64,000 bases of DNA from Hydnum rufescens UP504 (taxonomy: Eukaryota; Basidiomycota; Agaricomycetes; Cantharellales; Hydnaceae). The number at the start of each line of letters is the position of its first letter. The stretch's first letter is position 1. Position numbers and translations under genes: made by a program. Under the pieces are notes generated by a model that saw only the letters and a program-made list of their open reading frames with translations, did not search any database and was not told the origin of the DNA. The stretch spans positions 398,880 to 462,879 of the forward strand of contig MU128914.1 of the NCBI GenBank assembly GCA_014904985.1. The letters are read 5' to 3'. Positions 43,746-57,012 of the stretch are shown here, piece after piece.

Positions 43746-46157
43746 ATGGCGCACAGAGCCAAAGCTTGGTTGCGCTCTCTCATGCCTCCAAGGACAGCAG
43801 TCTCGTCTCCCGCTGGATCCGGCGCTGCTGTGCGGCACTCTTTTGATGCTATCGCTCAAAGGGAGGGGGAGCTTGTCCCTCCTCTGTAAGCCATCCTGTT
43901 GAATACATGGAGCTGCATAATAACGGAGATTTCTGGTAGGGTGGATGAATTTCTATCTGGGAATGTCCGAGACATCGTCTGTTGCCTGGGCCGCGGGGTT
44001 GGCATAGTCACGTCCTTGCATTCCAAGCGCAGCGGCTGAATGAACTTCCAGGACTACTATCTGCTCATCAGTGTCCACATCCGGAACGAGAGCGGGGTAG
44101 TTATCTGGTTGCGGGCGGAGAAGCAGTCCTATAACAGCTCGGGCACAATTCAATTCTCCGCTGACCGCTATAAGCTCGGGGAACCCCGCGACATTGACAT
44201 CATGACCACCGCACTTCAAGTTACCCTGAATTTCTCTCACGTCATGAACATTCTCAATAATATTAATCTACCACACTTGGATACCTCTGGCTACTCTGGG
44301 TGGTGGGCTTGCCTCAACTTCGGAATGCTTCATCAAGGCTTTGGGGGATCTTGGGTCGAACCACCCCCACCAGGCTGGTGGGGGAGGGCCCTCCCTTCTT
44401 TCGAGTCCCACGTGGCTTCCATAGAATCCATGGAGCGCCAATTTGCTATTCAGTACCCTAACGCGGGAAAGATCTCACTCAGGGACCCGGAGAGATGGAC
44501 AAACGAGGCTGGTTCTCTGCCGGGACCGGCCAGTCCCTTCGAAACTCCCAACTTGACTGGCCGTATCGTTCGTTTAGGCTCAACACCCATGGCCAGAGGA
44601 GGTTACTCCTCAGTCTGGAGAGGCAGGTTGATCTCTACCACCTCGGACGACCCTCACCGAACTCTTCAGGTGCTCTTTTCAGTTGATGGCTCCCGGTGGG
44701 TGCCTGTGCTAACAACCGATTCCCTAGGTTGCCCTCAAGGTTCTTCACGTTTCGTATACAGACGAGTCCATAATTAAACGGAAACTCCACAAGGTAATTT
44801 TATCTGACAGTTCCACCATGGATCTTCCGTTCACAATAGGTGTAGCATCTACATATAGAAATGCGAATATGGGCCCAATTGCGTCACGAGAACGTGGTGA
44901 GATTGTTAGGTTATACTGAAGAACCTGAAGGGCCTGGACTCGTTTCAATCTCTTACGTTCACGGTGATGTCTTGAGCTTTCTAGCAAAGAATCCAAGCGT
45001 CAATCGAGAGATTATAGTGCGTTTACATCGATATACTTTCACCCGACTATGGGGTGCATCCCCAACTGAGCTTGATCTTTACAGTGTGCGGATGTTGCAC
45101 TGGGATTACAATACTTGCATGAACACAAGCCTCCAATTATACATGGCGACCTTAAAGGGGTATGGTCGAGTACACGGAGGGGTGATGCTTTGCTGACGAA
45201 TTGATATGCTCAGCGGAACGTGCTGGTCGATGCGGAAGGAAGAGCGAGTATTTGTGATTTTGGGCTGTCTATAATTCTTGATGGACAACCTACTGGCTAT
45301 ACGTCATCGAACTTCGGCGGGACATTGCGATTTCTGGCTCCCGAACTTCTTGACGAACGCACTAGAACCATGCAGGCAGACATATATGCTTATGCATGCA
45401 CTTGCATTCAGGTGTGATACATTCTTGCCGTACCCTGCACTTTGTGTCTGACTTTTAGTCGGTATTCAATGCAGATCTTGTTTGACCTGGGACCCTATCA
45501 CCTACTATCTGAAGATGCACACCTTATGCGTGCTATATTAGATCCCGATCGGCCTCCCTTTGAACCATCGGATGAGGAGGTCACGTTCCCCTCAGTTTTG
45601 CAAGTCTTAAAACACTGCTGGTCTCATGACCGATGGAGTCGGCCATCGGTGAACTTAGTGATCGACACTCTGCAGCGCTGCTTATACCGTTCCTATCAAA
45701 CAAACTTGGGCGCCCACCAAGGAGTCGTGCGTGCTCTCTCTGGATAGTACTCTACTGGATTATGCCCCTAGATTGTTGGTTTACAGGGGAAGCGTGTTCG
45801 ATTTATTTGCCATCCTGACGTTGGACAAGCAAAGCTGATGTGGGTTGGCGACGATGGACTGAGCATTGTGGTGAAGTCCTCAACCTCATTCCACCAAATC
45901 CCGATTTACCAGCGCTATCGTTGGGAATTGATGGATAGGCAGAACATCAAGGGTGCACTGTGCCTTACTTTTTAACACAAGTAAAAGCTGATAGGGTATT
46001 AGTAGATTCGGAAGACGGTTCCAATCTCTCGGGGAAGGATACGTCATCATCGGAGAGCCCTCCCTACATCTCAAAATGGATAGACTACTCTGTTAAATTT
46101 CGCCTCCCTTACTCATCGATGGTGTCCTACAAGTCCTACCACAAAGCCACCTCGTAA
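43746..46157 (+). CDS. TKL-type protein kinase, copy 3 (634 aa, 10 exons)
   Basis: Exons: 43746-43885, 43940-44006, 44052-44669, 44728-44793, 44846-45016, 45085-45159, 45214-45411, 45475-45726, 45787-45952 and 46006-46157. All phases are consistent and no internal stops occur. This is the shortest family member. The first exon has lost the conserved WKFPDFY-type end by an in-frame deletion, and the linker between the N-terminal region and kinase is almost gone (about 118 residues fewer than copy 1). The kinase core is complete, with CDFGLS and FLAPELL; the APE region is followed by a DIYAYACTCI signature shared by all copies. It is probably active, though the changed N-terminal part could alter what it senses. 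Confidence 0.75.
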
Positions 46158-48202
46158 ATGGTACAATGGATGCTAGGATGAGAATTGATACTGGAGCTTT
46201 TAATGGGCGTATCGGAGTGGACCGCGCCCGGTAGAGGTCGAGTCGAGTCAGGGATTGTAGCCACAATCACCATCTCCTTACAGCCGGCCGTCATCTTCTG
46301 GTTTATTCGTGCGTGTCATGTTGTGTATGTATGCATGCGGCTACGACTGTAGATCTCAATTCCAGACAGATGTACTTGACGACTTGGAGGAAGAAAGGAC
46401 ATCAAACGGGCAGCATACTTGGATAATTTACATTCCTGGGGGGAGAACATTGATGCGCGAAAGTAACCCACAGAATCGAAGATTTCGGAACGTTGGACGA
46501 AACAAGAATCTCAAGGACGGTGAGAAAAAACGAACCATACAAAGTAGACATTCTTAGTGGCTTCTTTAGTCAACTTCCGCGCACTCCGCGCAGATTAATT
46601 TATGTGCTGCCTGGAACGGAACCTTTTGGACTGCCGAGGACAGAGAAAAGCGCAGAGGACATCAAAGAAATGCGAGTGGGATACACCCACTGTTCTCCCC
46701 ACCCGCCCGCGGGTGGGATCGATCAATGATGGGTTTGTACCAGATCATACTTCACGGTCGTCCCCTTGATCTATCCCCACTCGGTCGATCGGGATCCAAG
46801 GGGAGAGCATTCACAAAACGCTTCCCAACAGCCTGGACGCGCCAGAGATTCAAATGGGTACTCCATAGAGGGGATTCGCCTAGTTGTTCGCGATTCTCGA
46901 CACCATAGTCTGAATTAGCCCCCTCGGAGCCGGAGGGTTAGTGTTCCAGTGCCTGCAGATGCTGTCAGTAAGTATTCAAGACCGAGTGGAAAGAGAATAT
47001 GGTGGAGGTAAGATATGTTCTGGCCCAGCCGACACCATTCATCCTGAATTGAGAGAAAATAAAAGGAGTTCCAGGATCATATCATCAGATACAATTGAAG
47101 ATGCAGAGTTCAACGAAAAGAGGTAGTTGGCGAGGTCGTGGGGGAAGGAACGTAATTATCTCACCTGGTTGTAGCTAGGCACGTTTGAAGAATCAGTGCG
47201 TGGATTTCTGTCCTCCTTCGACCGGAGATTCGCACCAAATTCTTGTGACGTCTCAAAACTGGAAGTTCGTCCATTCGCGCCCCAGTGAGCTCGGACTATC
47301 ACTTTATACTTGGAGCTCGACTCCAACTCATCTGAGGCTTTTTCCGTAGTTCTGAGTGACCTGTAACGCGTGACAGCCCCTTGTGACTGAGCGTTAGCTC
47401 ACAGCCCGCGAACAAGGCCAAGGCGAGCTTCATATCGCAGTTACGCCCAAACAGTCCGCTTTGTTCCGAGATTACAGTCCCGCACCTCGCTGAGATCACC
47501 ACTAGCAATGCAACCTTGCATTCCGAACGTGCTCTCTGCTTCTAACATGGCCTCATCGCAGAATTCCAGAACTATTTTCGAACCCTAAACACCCCCAGCT
47601 TTTGCATCGTTTGCAGGACCGACCTCGAGGGATCAAGTGACGGCTGATGCTAGTGAAGTAACCGCTAGTACTCGACCTCGAACCTGCCTTGTTCGTATTT
47701 CTTTCTGGCAATGTCCAGCCCAACTGACAAGCTCAATCAGCTGTCTGCGATTGATTTCATCAATCCCTGTTTTCTCTTACGCTTTTCAACGGGACGTTGA
47801 AAACTTCGTGAGTGCGACGCGTTGTAGAACTCCTCCAGGATGCGCCACCTGGATTTCAATTCTGTATTGGTGGCCCCATGACAATATATTCAAACCTACC
47901 CAAACGTGCATCTTACTGACCGTAATGTTTGTGGGAGGCCGCGTCTACAACTGGCAAGGAATGTCTTGATATTCAACCACACTCGCGCTTTCAGAGCCCA
48001 CCGAAATCTGGAGAGGAATTGGGATTTCTTTCTCTTCACACCGTTCTCAAGACTTCGTTGTCCCGGTGCATGCGTGTATAAATTCCACCGTTTCTCCGCG
48101 TTTTCCTTCCAATCCTTCCTTTGTCAATTGGACCTTCAGATAGGCAATTAAAAATCTACGGACGGCCACGATCAGCATCCCCTGGCCTGATCACCACGTT
48201 GA

Positions 48203-49345
48203 CTGAAGACCATTCCCGATAGTTATATTGAACATTTATCCGAGGCTCTTCATCCAAATGCGTTTTCCCGCGCACCCCAAGATTTTATTGAGGCGTCGAG
48301 ATCCAAGACTTCAGCTCTCCATGGCCTCTTGTCATCTACGCCACATTGTTCGTCAATCCACATTGCAAAGCAACTCGGCTCCTCTCCAGCGTTATATCCT
48401 CTCTACAGGCAGCACTCCCGCAGGACATTCTCGGTTTCATGGGGTCTTCCCCGGATTTACAGGTAACCACAGGCAAGTCGTAGGCCTCCCTAGGAAGTTA
48501 TCTCCTGTCTTCAACTGATTTCAGTTCTCTGATTTACAACGTCAGTCCATTTCGACCACACGGATGTTCGCGATGCCATCGGTGAGGGCCGTGGGCCTTC
48601 CCGATCCACAGGAGAATTTGTATAGGTATTCCTGTTCGTCCGCACCTATTGCATTCTCACAAATATTTGTTGTAGTGTGGCTCGGTTTATCAACTCTGCT
48701 TCACGTTCTCGAGGACCTAGTGCATTAGATCTAACCATTCTCCCAGCCCGTTCTCATTCACAGCTCGCACCCCATCATCAGCAACTCCGGATCTCTCCAA
48801 CTTTGCCTATTCTGCGGGTGCGTCGCGTAAACTTGGGACTCTCATGGTTACCCTTAGGGATTGACTGCTCCTTGGGGATGCCCGGGAGATGCACGAGTTG
48901 TCATCGCGCATGGATTTGTGTGATGAAGACGGAAGCAATCCAGGAGGTGTCGGGAATGCGTTCCACTTCGTGACCCGCAATTTCCTCTGATGGGAACCGG
49001 ACGCGGCTCGAAATATGTTATCTGAACAGTGGCATTCTGGTTCAGCGGCAAGAGATTCGCACATTCTTGGGGCTCCATGTCTCCACCGGTTGGACTCGAT
49101 CGTGCACTTCGGAGGGTCCTGGCACAGGTATTGAAGGCATCGACGAACACCCTATCTCATATCTCTTTCGCCGCATTGTCCCATGGTTCCTCCATGCCCT
49201 CGTATCGCTCTCTGACGAGACGAAGGACGAAGGACATGGCTGGGCCTGATACACCCCTTGTACTGGAGTTTTCACACGACTCGTTATTCTTTTGTGGGTC
49301 GTCGAACGTGTTGAGAAATAGGGATTGCCAGATATGACCCTCACG
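48203..49345 (+). pseudogene. Relic multi-exon gene in spacer 3
   Basis: Splice-like pieces occur in order. An open stretch 48203-48462 ends at a GTAACC donor. A segment from about 48525 is preceded by TTTCAG and ends near 48626 before GTATTC. An open stretch begins near 48677. Finally there is the IVPWFLHALVSLSDE segment at 49105-49250. The first piece encodes a Ser/His-rich peptide (HPNAFSRAP...RTFSVSWGLPRIY). I do not recognise it. Shorter, more broken versions sit in spacers 1 and 2, so it was duplicated with the kinase unit and is being lost. Confidence 0.3.
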
Positions 49346-49743
49346 TTGATTTGCGACCGCTTTCCTTAGTCACACTTCTTCTCCAGTGAGTTTCACGGAG
49401 TCGTTCAATCGCGACATAGCAACATATGCCTCAGTGATGGTCCCAGAGACGACGTAGTTGCCAACGAAACCTCGTCGTGGCCGAGGAAGAATGCCCGAGC
49501 ATGGTTACGGTATAATAACGGTGTATGCTGATGTATGGAGACGCTTCTGAACCTTCACTCTTATTTGATGGCGTCGTCTTTGCAACTGTCCTTCAGCACC
49601 AATATAATTCAATTCTCAAACCGGAAACAATTCTTCCAAGCCAAGCCCCCTCGCATCCCCGTAGGCCTTCTGTTGTCTTAATACACAGGTTGTGCTGTCA
49701 AGACGGTGAGATACATTTACGGAGGCAAGCCCGGGGAGGCTTA

Positions 49744-49885
49744 GGGCCTGTTCGGATACCCCAGAAACGTTTCGAAGAAACGTGTTTCTCAATATAACAA
49801 CAGTGAAACGTTTCAGGTCGTTTTGCCGTTTTTATATTGAGAAATGCGTTTCTTCGAAACATTTCTGGGGTATCCAAACAGGCCC
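49744..49885. mobile_element. Harbinger/Tourist-like MITE
   Basis: A 142-bp inverted repeat with termini GGGCCTGTTCGGATA and the complementary TATCCAAACAGGCCC, flanked by TTA on both sides (49741-49743 and 49886-49888). A GGGCCTGTT-type terminus with a 3-bp TTA duplication is the known signature of PIF/Harbinger-mobilised MITEs. It is non-coding. It lies in one spacer only, so it inserted after that spacer arose. Confidence 0.85.
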
Positions 49886-50657
49886 TTAGTATCGGTGAGT
49901 CTCCCACTTACTCTGTCGGTGCAGTAATGTAGGGGGGCGTACGTGATATAAGCATGTTTCCGCTGTTATGTCACTTCCATGCTGCAGATTCACCTCCTTT
50001 TTGCGGGAATCAAGGACACTGGAATTCTATGACTGTCCTGTTTCACGCACCTTGGGTTTTTCCTGTACTTGACTATCATTCAGATCGTTTCGGCTCTTGG
50101 ATCTTACATGGTAGATTTTCTACATGCACCCCCCCTTCATTTGCTCATAGCTAAATAGGCGGTGGAGACGCACTCGGAGCGGCAAGGGGCTGTGTGACTG
50201 ATTCTTTCCTTGGTCGTCTGCCGAGTGGACGGATTGCTCGTCTCCCTACTCAGAGAGAATGAAAAAAGCAACTGTGTTTGCCATCGCTGTGCTTGGTGAG
50301 AATGGTATCGGAGGACTTGAGGTGATGGGCATGAGACCACCTCGACACCTAGGGCATAAAGATGTGTCCAAACTTGCAGCGATGTAGCACACAGAGGTGT
50401 CCGCGTACATCATGTTTAGGATCAGCCCGGATATATGTCCTTAGATTCTGGTAGCCGTTCAACGTGACGGGGACGACAAAGTTACAAGGGTGTAGGCTTA
50501 TGATTCCCTTGAAAATTTTCGTCGAAGAGGCGAGGAAGAAAGCCATGTTCCCGAAAGCATCATGCAAGCGCTGACGGAGAAGGGATTGAATGGTGATCCT
50601 CCGATCCGGACACGTGGCTATGACTCTCGTATTGGATTCCCCGCGTTTCTGATCCTG

Positions 50658-53302
50658 ATGGCAAACAGAGACATACCTCCAAGGACGACGGTCTTGTCTC
50701 CCGCCGAATCTAGCGCTGATGCCACTGACTCTTTTGCTGCTATCGCTGAAGCGGTTCCTCCAGTCAACTGGAAGTTCCCTGACTTCTATACGGAGGTTAC
50801 CTCTCCTGACTCTGCGTAAGCCATCCCGTTGAATACATACAGCTGCATAATAACGGAGGTTTTTGGCAGGCTGCATGCATTTATATCAGGGGATGTCCGA
50901 GACGTCGCGTGTTGCCTGGCCAGGGTTGGCACAGTTTATCATGTCCTTCCATTCCAGTTGGCTGAATGAACTTCCAGTTGGATTATCTGCTCATGAGTGT
51001 CCACATCCAGAACCAGAGGGTGCCAATTGTCTGGTTGCGGGCGGAGAGGCGGTCCGATAGCAGGCCGGGTAGAATCCAATTCTCCGCCGGCCGCTCTAAC
51101 TTGGAGGAACCACGCGACGATTATGCTATGGCCACTACATTTGCTGCCCTGAATTTCACTCACGTCATAGACCTGCTCAATAATATTAATGTAGTAGCCC
51201 CCACAACTTTGACCTTCTCTTGGGTGTGGACTCGCATCAACTTCGGAGCACTTCATCAAGGCTTCAGGGGATCTTGGGTCAAACCGCCCTCACCACGCTG
51301 GTTCGAGAGCAGCCTCGAGCTTTTCGCAGGCGACGCGGCCTCCATAGAATCAATGCAGCGCCAATTTGCTATCCAGTACCCAGACGCGAGAAAGATCTCA
51401 CTCAGGGACCTGGAGAGATGGGACATTGAGCCCGCTTCCCCGCCCCAACCATCCTATTTAACCCTAGCAGGCAAGAAACGGAAAGTAGTAGATATTGGCC
51501 CAGCAGAGGAATATCTCCAACGACCTCCTACTCTGATGTCTCCTAAAGAGGCTTCAACTGGAGTAGACCTAGCCACGTCCATTCTGCAAGGTGTTGTGAT
51601 TACGGCTCTTTCTGCAGAAACTTTCGGGCACGGCCTACAAGCTAGTTCATCACTTACCGATCCCCAATCAAGCCCCCCCGAAACTCTCAACTTGACGGGG
51701 CGAATTTCTCGTTTGGGCTCAACACCCATCGCCACTGGCGGGTATTCGTCAGTCTGGAGAGGCAGCTTGCTCTCTGGTCCCTCCGATCACCCTGACCGAT
51801 CTCTTCAGGTGTTCTTCTCAACTCATGGCTCCCGCAGGGCACAAGTGCTAACAGTGGATGCCCTAGGTCGCTATCAAGGTGCTTCGTGCTTCATACACGG
51901 ATGAGTACACAGTCAAACGGAAGCTCCACAAGGTAATTGTATCTGACCGTTACACCATGGAGGTTTTGTTCATGATAGATGTAGCGTCTGAATGCAGAAA
52001 TGCGGATATGGGCCCAATTGCGTCATGAGAACGTGGCGAGATTGTTAGGTCATACCGAGGAACCAGAAGGGCCTGGTCTCGTGTCACTGCTGGCTCCTCA
52101 CGGTAATGTCTCGGGCTTTCTAGCAAAGAACCCAAGCGTCAATCGAGAGATTATCGTGCGTTTACATCCATACGCATTCCCTCGACTATGGGATCCATCA
52201 TCACCAACTGAGCTTGATCTTCACAGTGTGCCGATGTCGCACTGGGATTACAATACTTGCATGAACACATGCCTCCAATTATACATGGCGATCTGAAGGG
52301 GGTATGCCCAAACACCCCGAGTGGTGGTGCCTTGCTGATGAATTGATATGTTCAGCCGAACGTGTTGATCGACGCGGAAGGAAGAGCGAGTATTTGTGAT
52401 TTTGGACTGTCTATAATTCTTGACGGGGGGCCTACTGGCCATACGTCATCAAACTTCGGCGGGTCACTGCGATTTCTGGCCCCTGAGCTTCTGCAAGAAA
52501 GCTCTAGAACTGTGCAGACAGACATATATGCTTATGCATGCACTTGTATTGCAGTGGGATCCATTCTTCTCATACATTGCGCATTGTGTCTAACTCCATG
52601 AGCTGCAGATCTTGTTTGATCAGGAGCCGTATCACGAACTCTCCAGAGAGGCACACATCATGAGTGCTATATGGAGTCATCAGCCTCCTTTTGAACCAGA
52701 AAACGAGGATGGCACGTTTCCTTCAGTTTTGCAAGTCTTAGAACGCTGCTGGTCTCACGACCGATGGAGTCGGCCATCAGTGGACTTAATCATTGACACT
52801 CTACAGCGCTGCCTGTATCGTACCTATCGAACAAACTTGGGGTCCACGAAGGGATCGTACGTGCTCTTTCCGGATAGTACTCTACTGGATTATGCACCTA
52901 GGTTATTGGTTTACAGGGGAGGACCGTTCGATTTATTTGCCTTCCTGGCATCGAACAAGCAACGTTGATCTCGGTCGCCGACAGTGGACTGAGCATCATC
53001 GTGGATTCCGGGATCTCCCTCCACCGAGTTCCGATCTATCAGCGTTATCACTGGGAATTGATGGATAGGCAGAACCTCGAGGGTGTGTTGCATCTTCTTC
53101 TCTGACAGAAGTAAAACCTGATCGGGTGTTGGTAGATTCGGAGGATGGCTCCGATGCTTCCTCTCTCTCGGGGAAGGACGCATCGTCATCGGAGAGGTCC
53201 CACGTCTCGAAATGGATGGATTACTCTGTGAAATTTCGCCTCCCCTACTCGTCGATGGTGTCCTATGAGCCCTACCACAAAGTTTCATCGCAAACGGTAT
53301 AA
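50658..53302 (+). CDS. TKL-type protein kinase, copy 4 (one possible frameshift)
   Basis: Exons: 50658-50815, 50870-50933, 50978-51808, 51867-51932, 51985-52155, 52227-52301, 52356-52553, 52609-52856 (or -52860), 52917-53082 and 53136-53302. The N-terminal region, linker and full kinase core are open. One base is missing near the end of exon 8 relative to the sisters, so the usual GTACGT donor leaves exon 9 out of frame. A GTGCTC donor four bases later (52861) restores the frame and would give about 715 residues; GTGCTC is the donor form used by intron 3 of copies 1 and 3. Without it the conserved C-terminal region is lost but the kinase domain remains. Confidence 0.65.
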
Positions 53303-54100
53303 TGGATGCTAGGTTGGGAATTGATACTGGAGCTTTTAATGGGCGTATGGGAGCGAGCCGTACCCCCTGGAGGTCGAGTCGAGTCACGGGGATTCCAGCT
53401 ACAATTTCGATCGGTGGTCATTTTCTGGCTTATTCATTGTGCAGTACTGTATGTGTGATGTATCTATGACTGTACATATCGATTTCGGACAGATGTATGT
53501 GTACGATTCAGACTTGAAGGAAGAAAGGATATCAGATGGACGTAATTTACATCCCTGGAGAGGCGGGGGGATTAATGCGAGAAATCAACAGCGCGCAATC
53601 GAAATTTTCGGAATGTTGAACGAAACAAGAATCTCGGGGAGGGTGCGAAAAACCAGTGGCACGAAGTAAACCTTTTTGATGGGTTCCCAACTTCCATACG
53701 CTCCGCGCAAATTAATTTACGTGCTGTCTGTGGAATGGAACTCTTGGGGCCCCCGAGGATATAGAAAAAGGCAAAGGGCATTAAAGGAACACGAGCAGGG
53801 CGTTGAGCATGATGGGGACGACCAAAGCGCAAGGGTGTAGGCTTATGAGTCCCCTGAAACTATTTTCCATCGAAGAAGCAAGGGGGTTCAAGTCGACCAG
53901 CCATGGTCAGGAGAGCATCGTGCAAGCACTGACGAAACCGATGGGGGTGTAAATAGATTATATAATCACCCGAATACGTGAATATCACCCAAACCTGAGT
54001 GATGGTGCCTCGAATCCCTCGATCTTGGGCGATCCCTCTATGAGTGTTCTCTACTCACGGTTTTGACTCTTGTGTTGAATCTCCTACATTTTTGATCATG
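53303..54100. other. Short spacer between kinase copies 4 and 5
   Basis: Only 0.8 kb. It has the proximal 3' blocks of the spacer family joined directly to the 5' leader (TGTAGGCTTATGAGTCCC at about 53834), so about 3 kb was deleted relative to the other spacers. No gene was seen. Confidence 0.5.
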
Positions 54101-57012
54101 ATGGCTGACCGAGACAGAGCGAGCTCGCTCGTTCTCATGTCTCAAGCCCAAATGATCGACTCACCCTCCGTTGGCCCTGGCTCTTTTGCTGGTTTCGCAA
54201 AAGCGGACCGTCGAGCCACCTGGCCCATCTCCTCCTTCCATGAGAGAGTAAGTTCTCCTGACTGTGTGTGAGTCATCTTGTTGAATACGTGCAGTGGCAT
54301 AATAACGGGGACTCTGGTTAGGGTGCATCCACTTCTATCAGGGGATGTCCGCGACATCACCTGCTACGAAGACACGGTTGGCATAGTCTACATATGTATT
54401 GTGTCTTTGCATTGCAGGTGGCTAAACGGACTTCCAGGACTATATGTTCATGTGTATCCACGTCCAGAACGGGGAGGTACCAATTGTCTGGGTTGGGTCA
54501 ATCACTCTGGACTCGGTGTTTCCGCCGACCCCTCTAAGCGTTGGAAACCAGACACCGGTCGCTTCATCACCACCACATTTACCACCCTGAATTTCCGTCA
54601 CGTCATAGACCTTCTCAAGAATACTGATGTAGCCATAGGGGCTGACCCGATCCCTAGGCTGCAGGTTTCCATCGTCATTGGAATGCTACATGGAGGCTTC
54701 GGGGGAACTTGGGTCAAACCGCCCTCAGTGAACTGGCTCACGAAGTCCTTCAAGTATCTCGCAAGGCGCACGGACATTGTGGAATCCGTGGCGCGTGAAT
54801 TTGCTATCCAGCACCCTGACGTGAAAAGTATCTCACTCAGGGAACCGGAGATATGGAAGAAACAGCCTGTTTCTTTGTCCCAACCACCGAGCTCAAAAAA
54901 GGATGGTCCCGAGGATGCCGATTCAAACCCAGGGGGACAAAAGAGAAAATAGCACGTACTAGCTCAGCACCCACCTTATCAGACGAACATCTCCAAGAAC
55001 CTCGCCCAATGCAGTCGCCCAATGCGAATAGTGCAGTACCTACTCCTGCAACCGATGCTGAGAAGAATGGTGGTGATCAGCCTCGAGGTCGCAAAATTCA
55101 CCACGCCAATGCACTCACCTCAGAGGTTCTCGAATCCCCTATGCCGTACGATTCGCATCGTCGTTCAATATCCCGAGGCAGGACCCCTTGTCTGGCCAAA
55201 CCGATGAGAGGCGACCGGTGCAAGCCACCAATCCATCCTTAACACGTACTCCTCGTAAAGCGGCTTCGAACGGAATAGATGAAGCTACGTCCATTTTGCA
55301 GGGCGCCGTGATTACGGCTCCTTCCGCGGAAGCCTTGGGACAAGGCCCACAAGCTAGCCCACCATTTTCCGATCCCCAACCCAGTCCCCCCGAAACCCCC
55401 GACTTGACCGGTCGCATTGTTCGTTTAGGCTCAATACCCATGGCCAGAGGGGGGTACTCCTCAGTCTGGAGAGGCACCTTGATTTCTGCCACCTCCGACG
55501 ACCCTCACCAATCTCTTCAGGTGCCCTTTTCAATCCATAGCTCCCGGAGAGTGCATATACTAACAACCGATGCCCTAGGTCGCCCTCAAGGTCCTTCACG
55601 TTTCGTATACAGACGAGTCCACAGTCAAACGGAAACTCCACAAGGTACTTTTATCTGACACTTACACCATGGATCTTCTGTTCACGATAGGTGTAGCATC
55701 TGCATGTAGAAATCCGAATATGGGCCCAATTGCGTCACGAGAATGTGGTGAGATTGTTAGGTTATACTGAAGAACGCGAAGGGCCTGGTCTCGTTTCAAT
55801 CTCGTACGTTCACGGTGATGTCCTGAGCTTTCTAGCGAAGAATCCAAATGTCAATCGAGAGATTATTGTGCGTTCGCATCGATGTGCTCCCACTCAAATA
55901 TGGGGTGCGTCCCCAACTCAACTTGATCTTTACAGTGTGCCGATGTTGGGCTGGGATTACAATACTTGCATGAACACAAGCCTCCAATTATACATGGCGA
56001 CCTCAAAGGGGTATGGCTGAGTGCACGGAGCGGTGATGCCTTACTGATGAATTGATATGCTCAGCGGAACGTGCTGATCGATGCGGAAGGAAGAGGGTGT
56101 ATTTGTGACTTTGGACTGTCTATAATTCTTGATGGGGGACCTACTGGCTATACGTCATCGAACTTCGGAGGGTCCCTACGGTTTCTGGCTCCCGAACTTC
56201 TTGATGAAGGCACTCGAACTGTGGAGACAGACATATATGCATATGCATGCACTTGTATTGAGGTGGGATCTCGCTGTACGCCGTGCTTGTGTGTAACTTT
56301 TAATGGTTCATTCACTGTAGATCTTGTCTGACGAGGAGCCCTACCACCAGCTCTCCAAAGAGGCACAGCTTATCCGTGCTATATTGGATCGTCGGCCTCC
56401 CTTTGGACCATCGAGCGAGAACGTCACGTTCCCTTCCATTTTCCAAGTCTTAAAACGCTGCTGGTCTCACGACCGATCGGCTCGGCCGCCATTGAACTTA
56501 ATTGTCGACACTATACAGCGCTGCCTGTACCACACGTATCGAGCAAACTTGGGTGTCCACCAAGGAATCGTACGTACTCTTTCTGACCGGTACTCTACTG
56601 GATTATGCATCCAAATTATTGGTTGACAGGGGAGGCATGTTCGATTCATGCGCCTTCCCGGGGTTGAACAAGCAAAGCTGATATGGGTCGACGACGATGG
56701 ACTGAGCATCGTGGTGAAGTCCCCGACGTCATTCCACCAAGTCCCGATTTATCAGCGTTATCGCTGGGAATTGATGGATAACCAGAACGTCGAGGGTGCG
56801 TTGCACCTTGTTCTCTATCACATGCAAAAGCTGATAAGGTCTTGGTAGATTCGGAAGACGACCCTCATGCTTCATCCTCTCTGTCAGGGAAAGGTGCATC
56901 GTCATCAGAGAGGCCTCCCTACGTCTCAAAATGGAAGGATTACTCTATGAAGTTTCGTCTCCCCTACTCGGCGATGGTGTCCTACAAGTCCTACCACGAA
57001 GCTTCTTCGTAA
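54101..57012 (+). pseudogene. TKL-type kinase copy 5, frameshifted
   Basis: The exon plan is that of the family: 54101-54267, 54322-54385, 54438-55520, 55579-55644, 55697-55867, 55936-56010, 56065-56262, 56321-56569, 56630-56795 and 56849-57012. Exon 3 carries a net 16-base deletion near 54490-54520 and two single-base losses (near 54932 and 55181). Reading through intron 2 compensates the first deletion, but the other two still break the linker. The kinase exons 4-10 are open and keep VALKVL, HGDLKG, CDFGLS and FLAPELL. It is either a decaying gene or one hit by homopolymer sequencing errors; RNA data would separate these. Confidence 0.6.

Larger units (their letters stand above)
46158..50657. 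other. Spacer between kinase copies 3 and 4
   Basis: The longest spacer (4.5 kb). It holds spacer-family blocks, the best-preserved relic gene (48203-49345), a Harbinger-like MITE (49744-49885) and the promoter-proximal block (TCATTTGCTCATAGCTAAAT) at about 50133-50170. No intact gene was seen. Confidence 0.5.
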
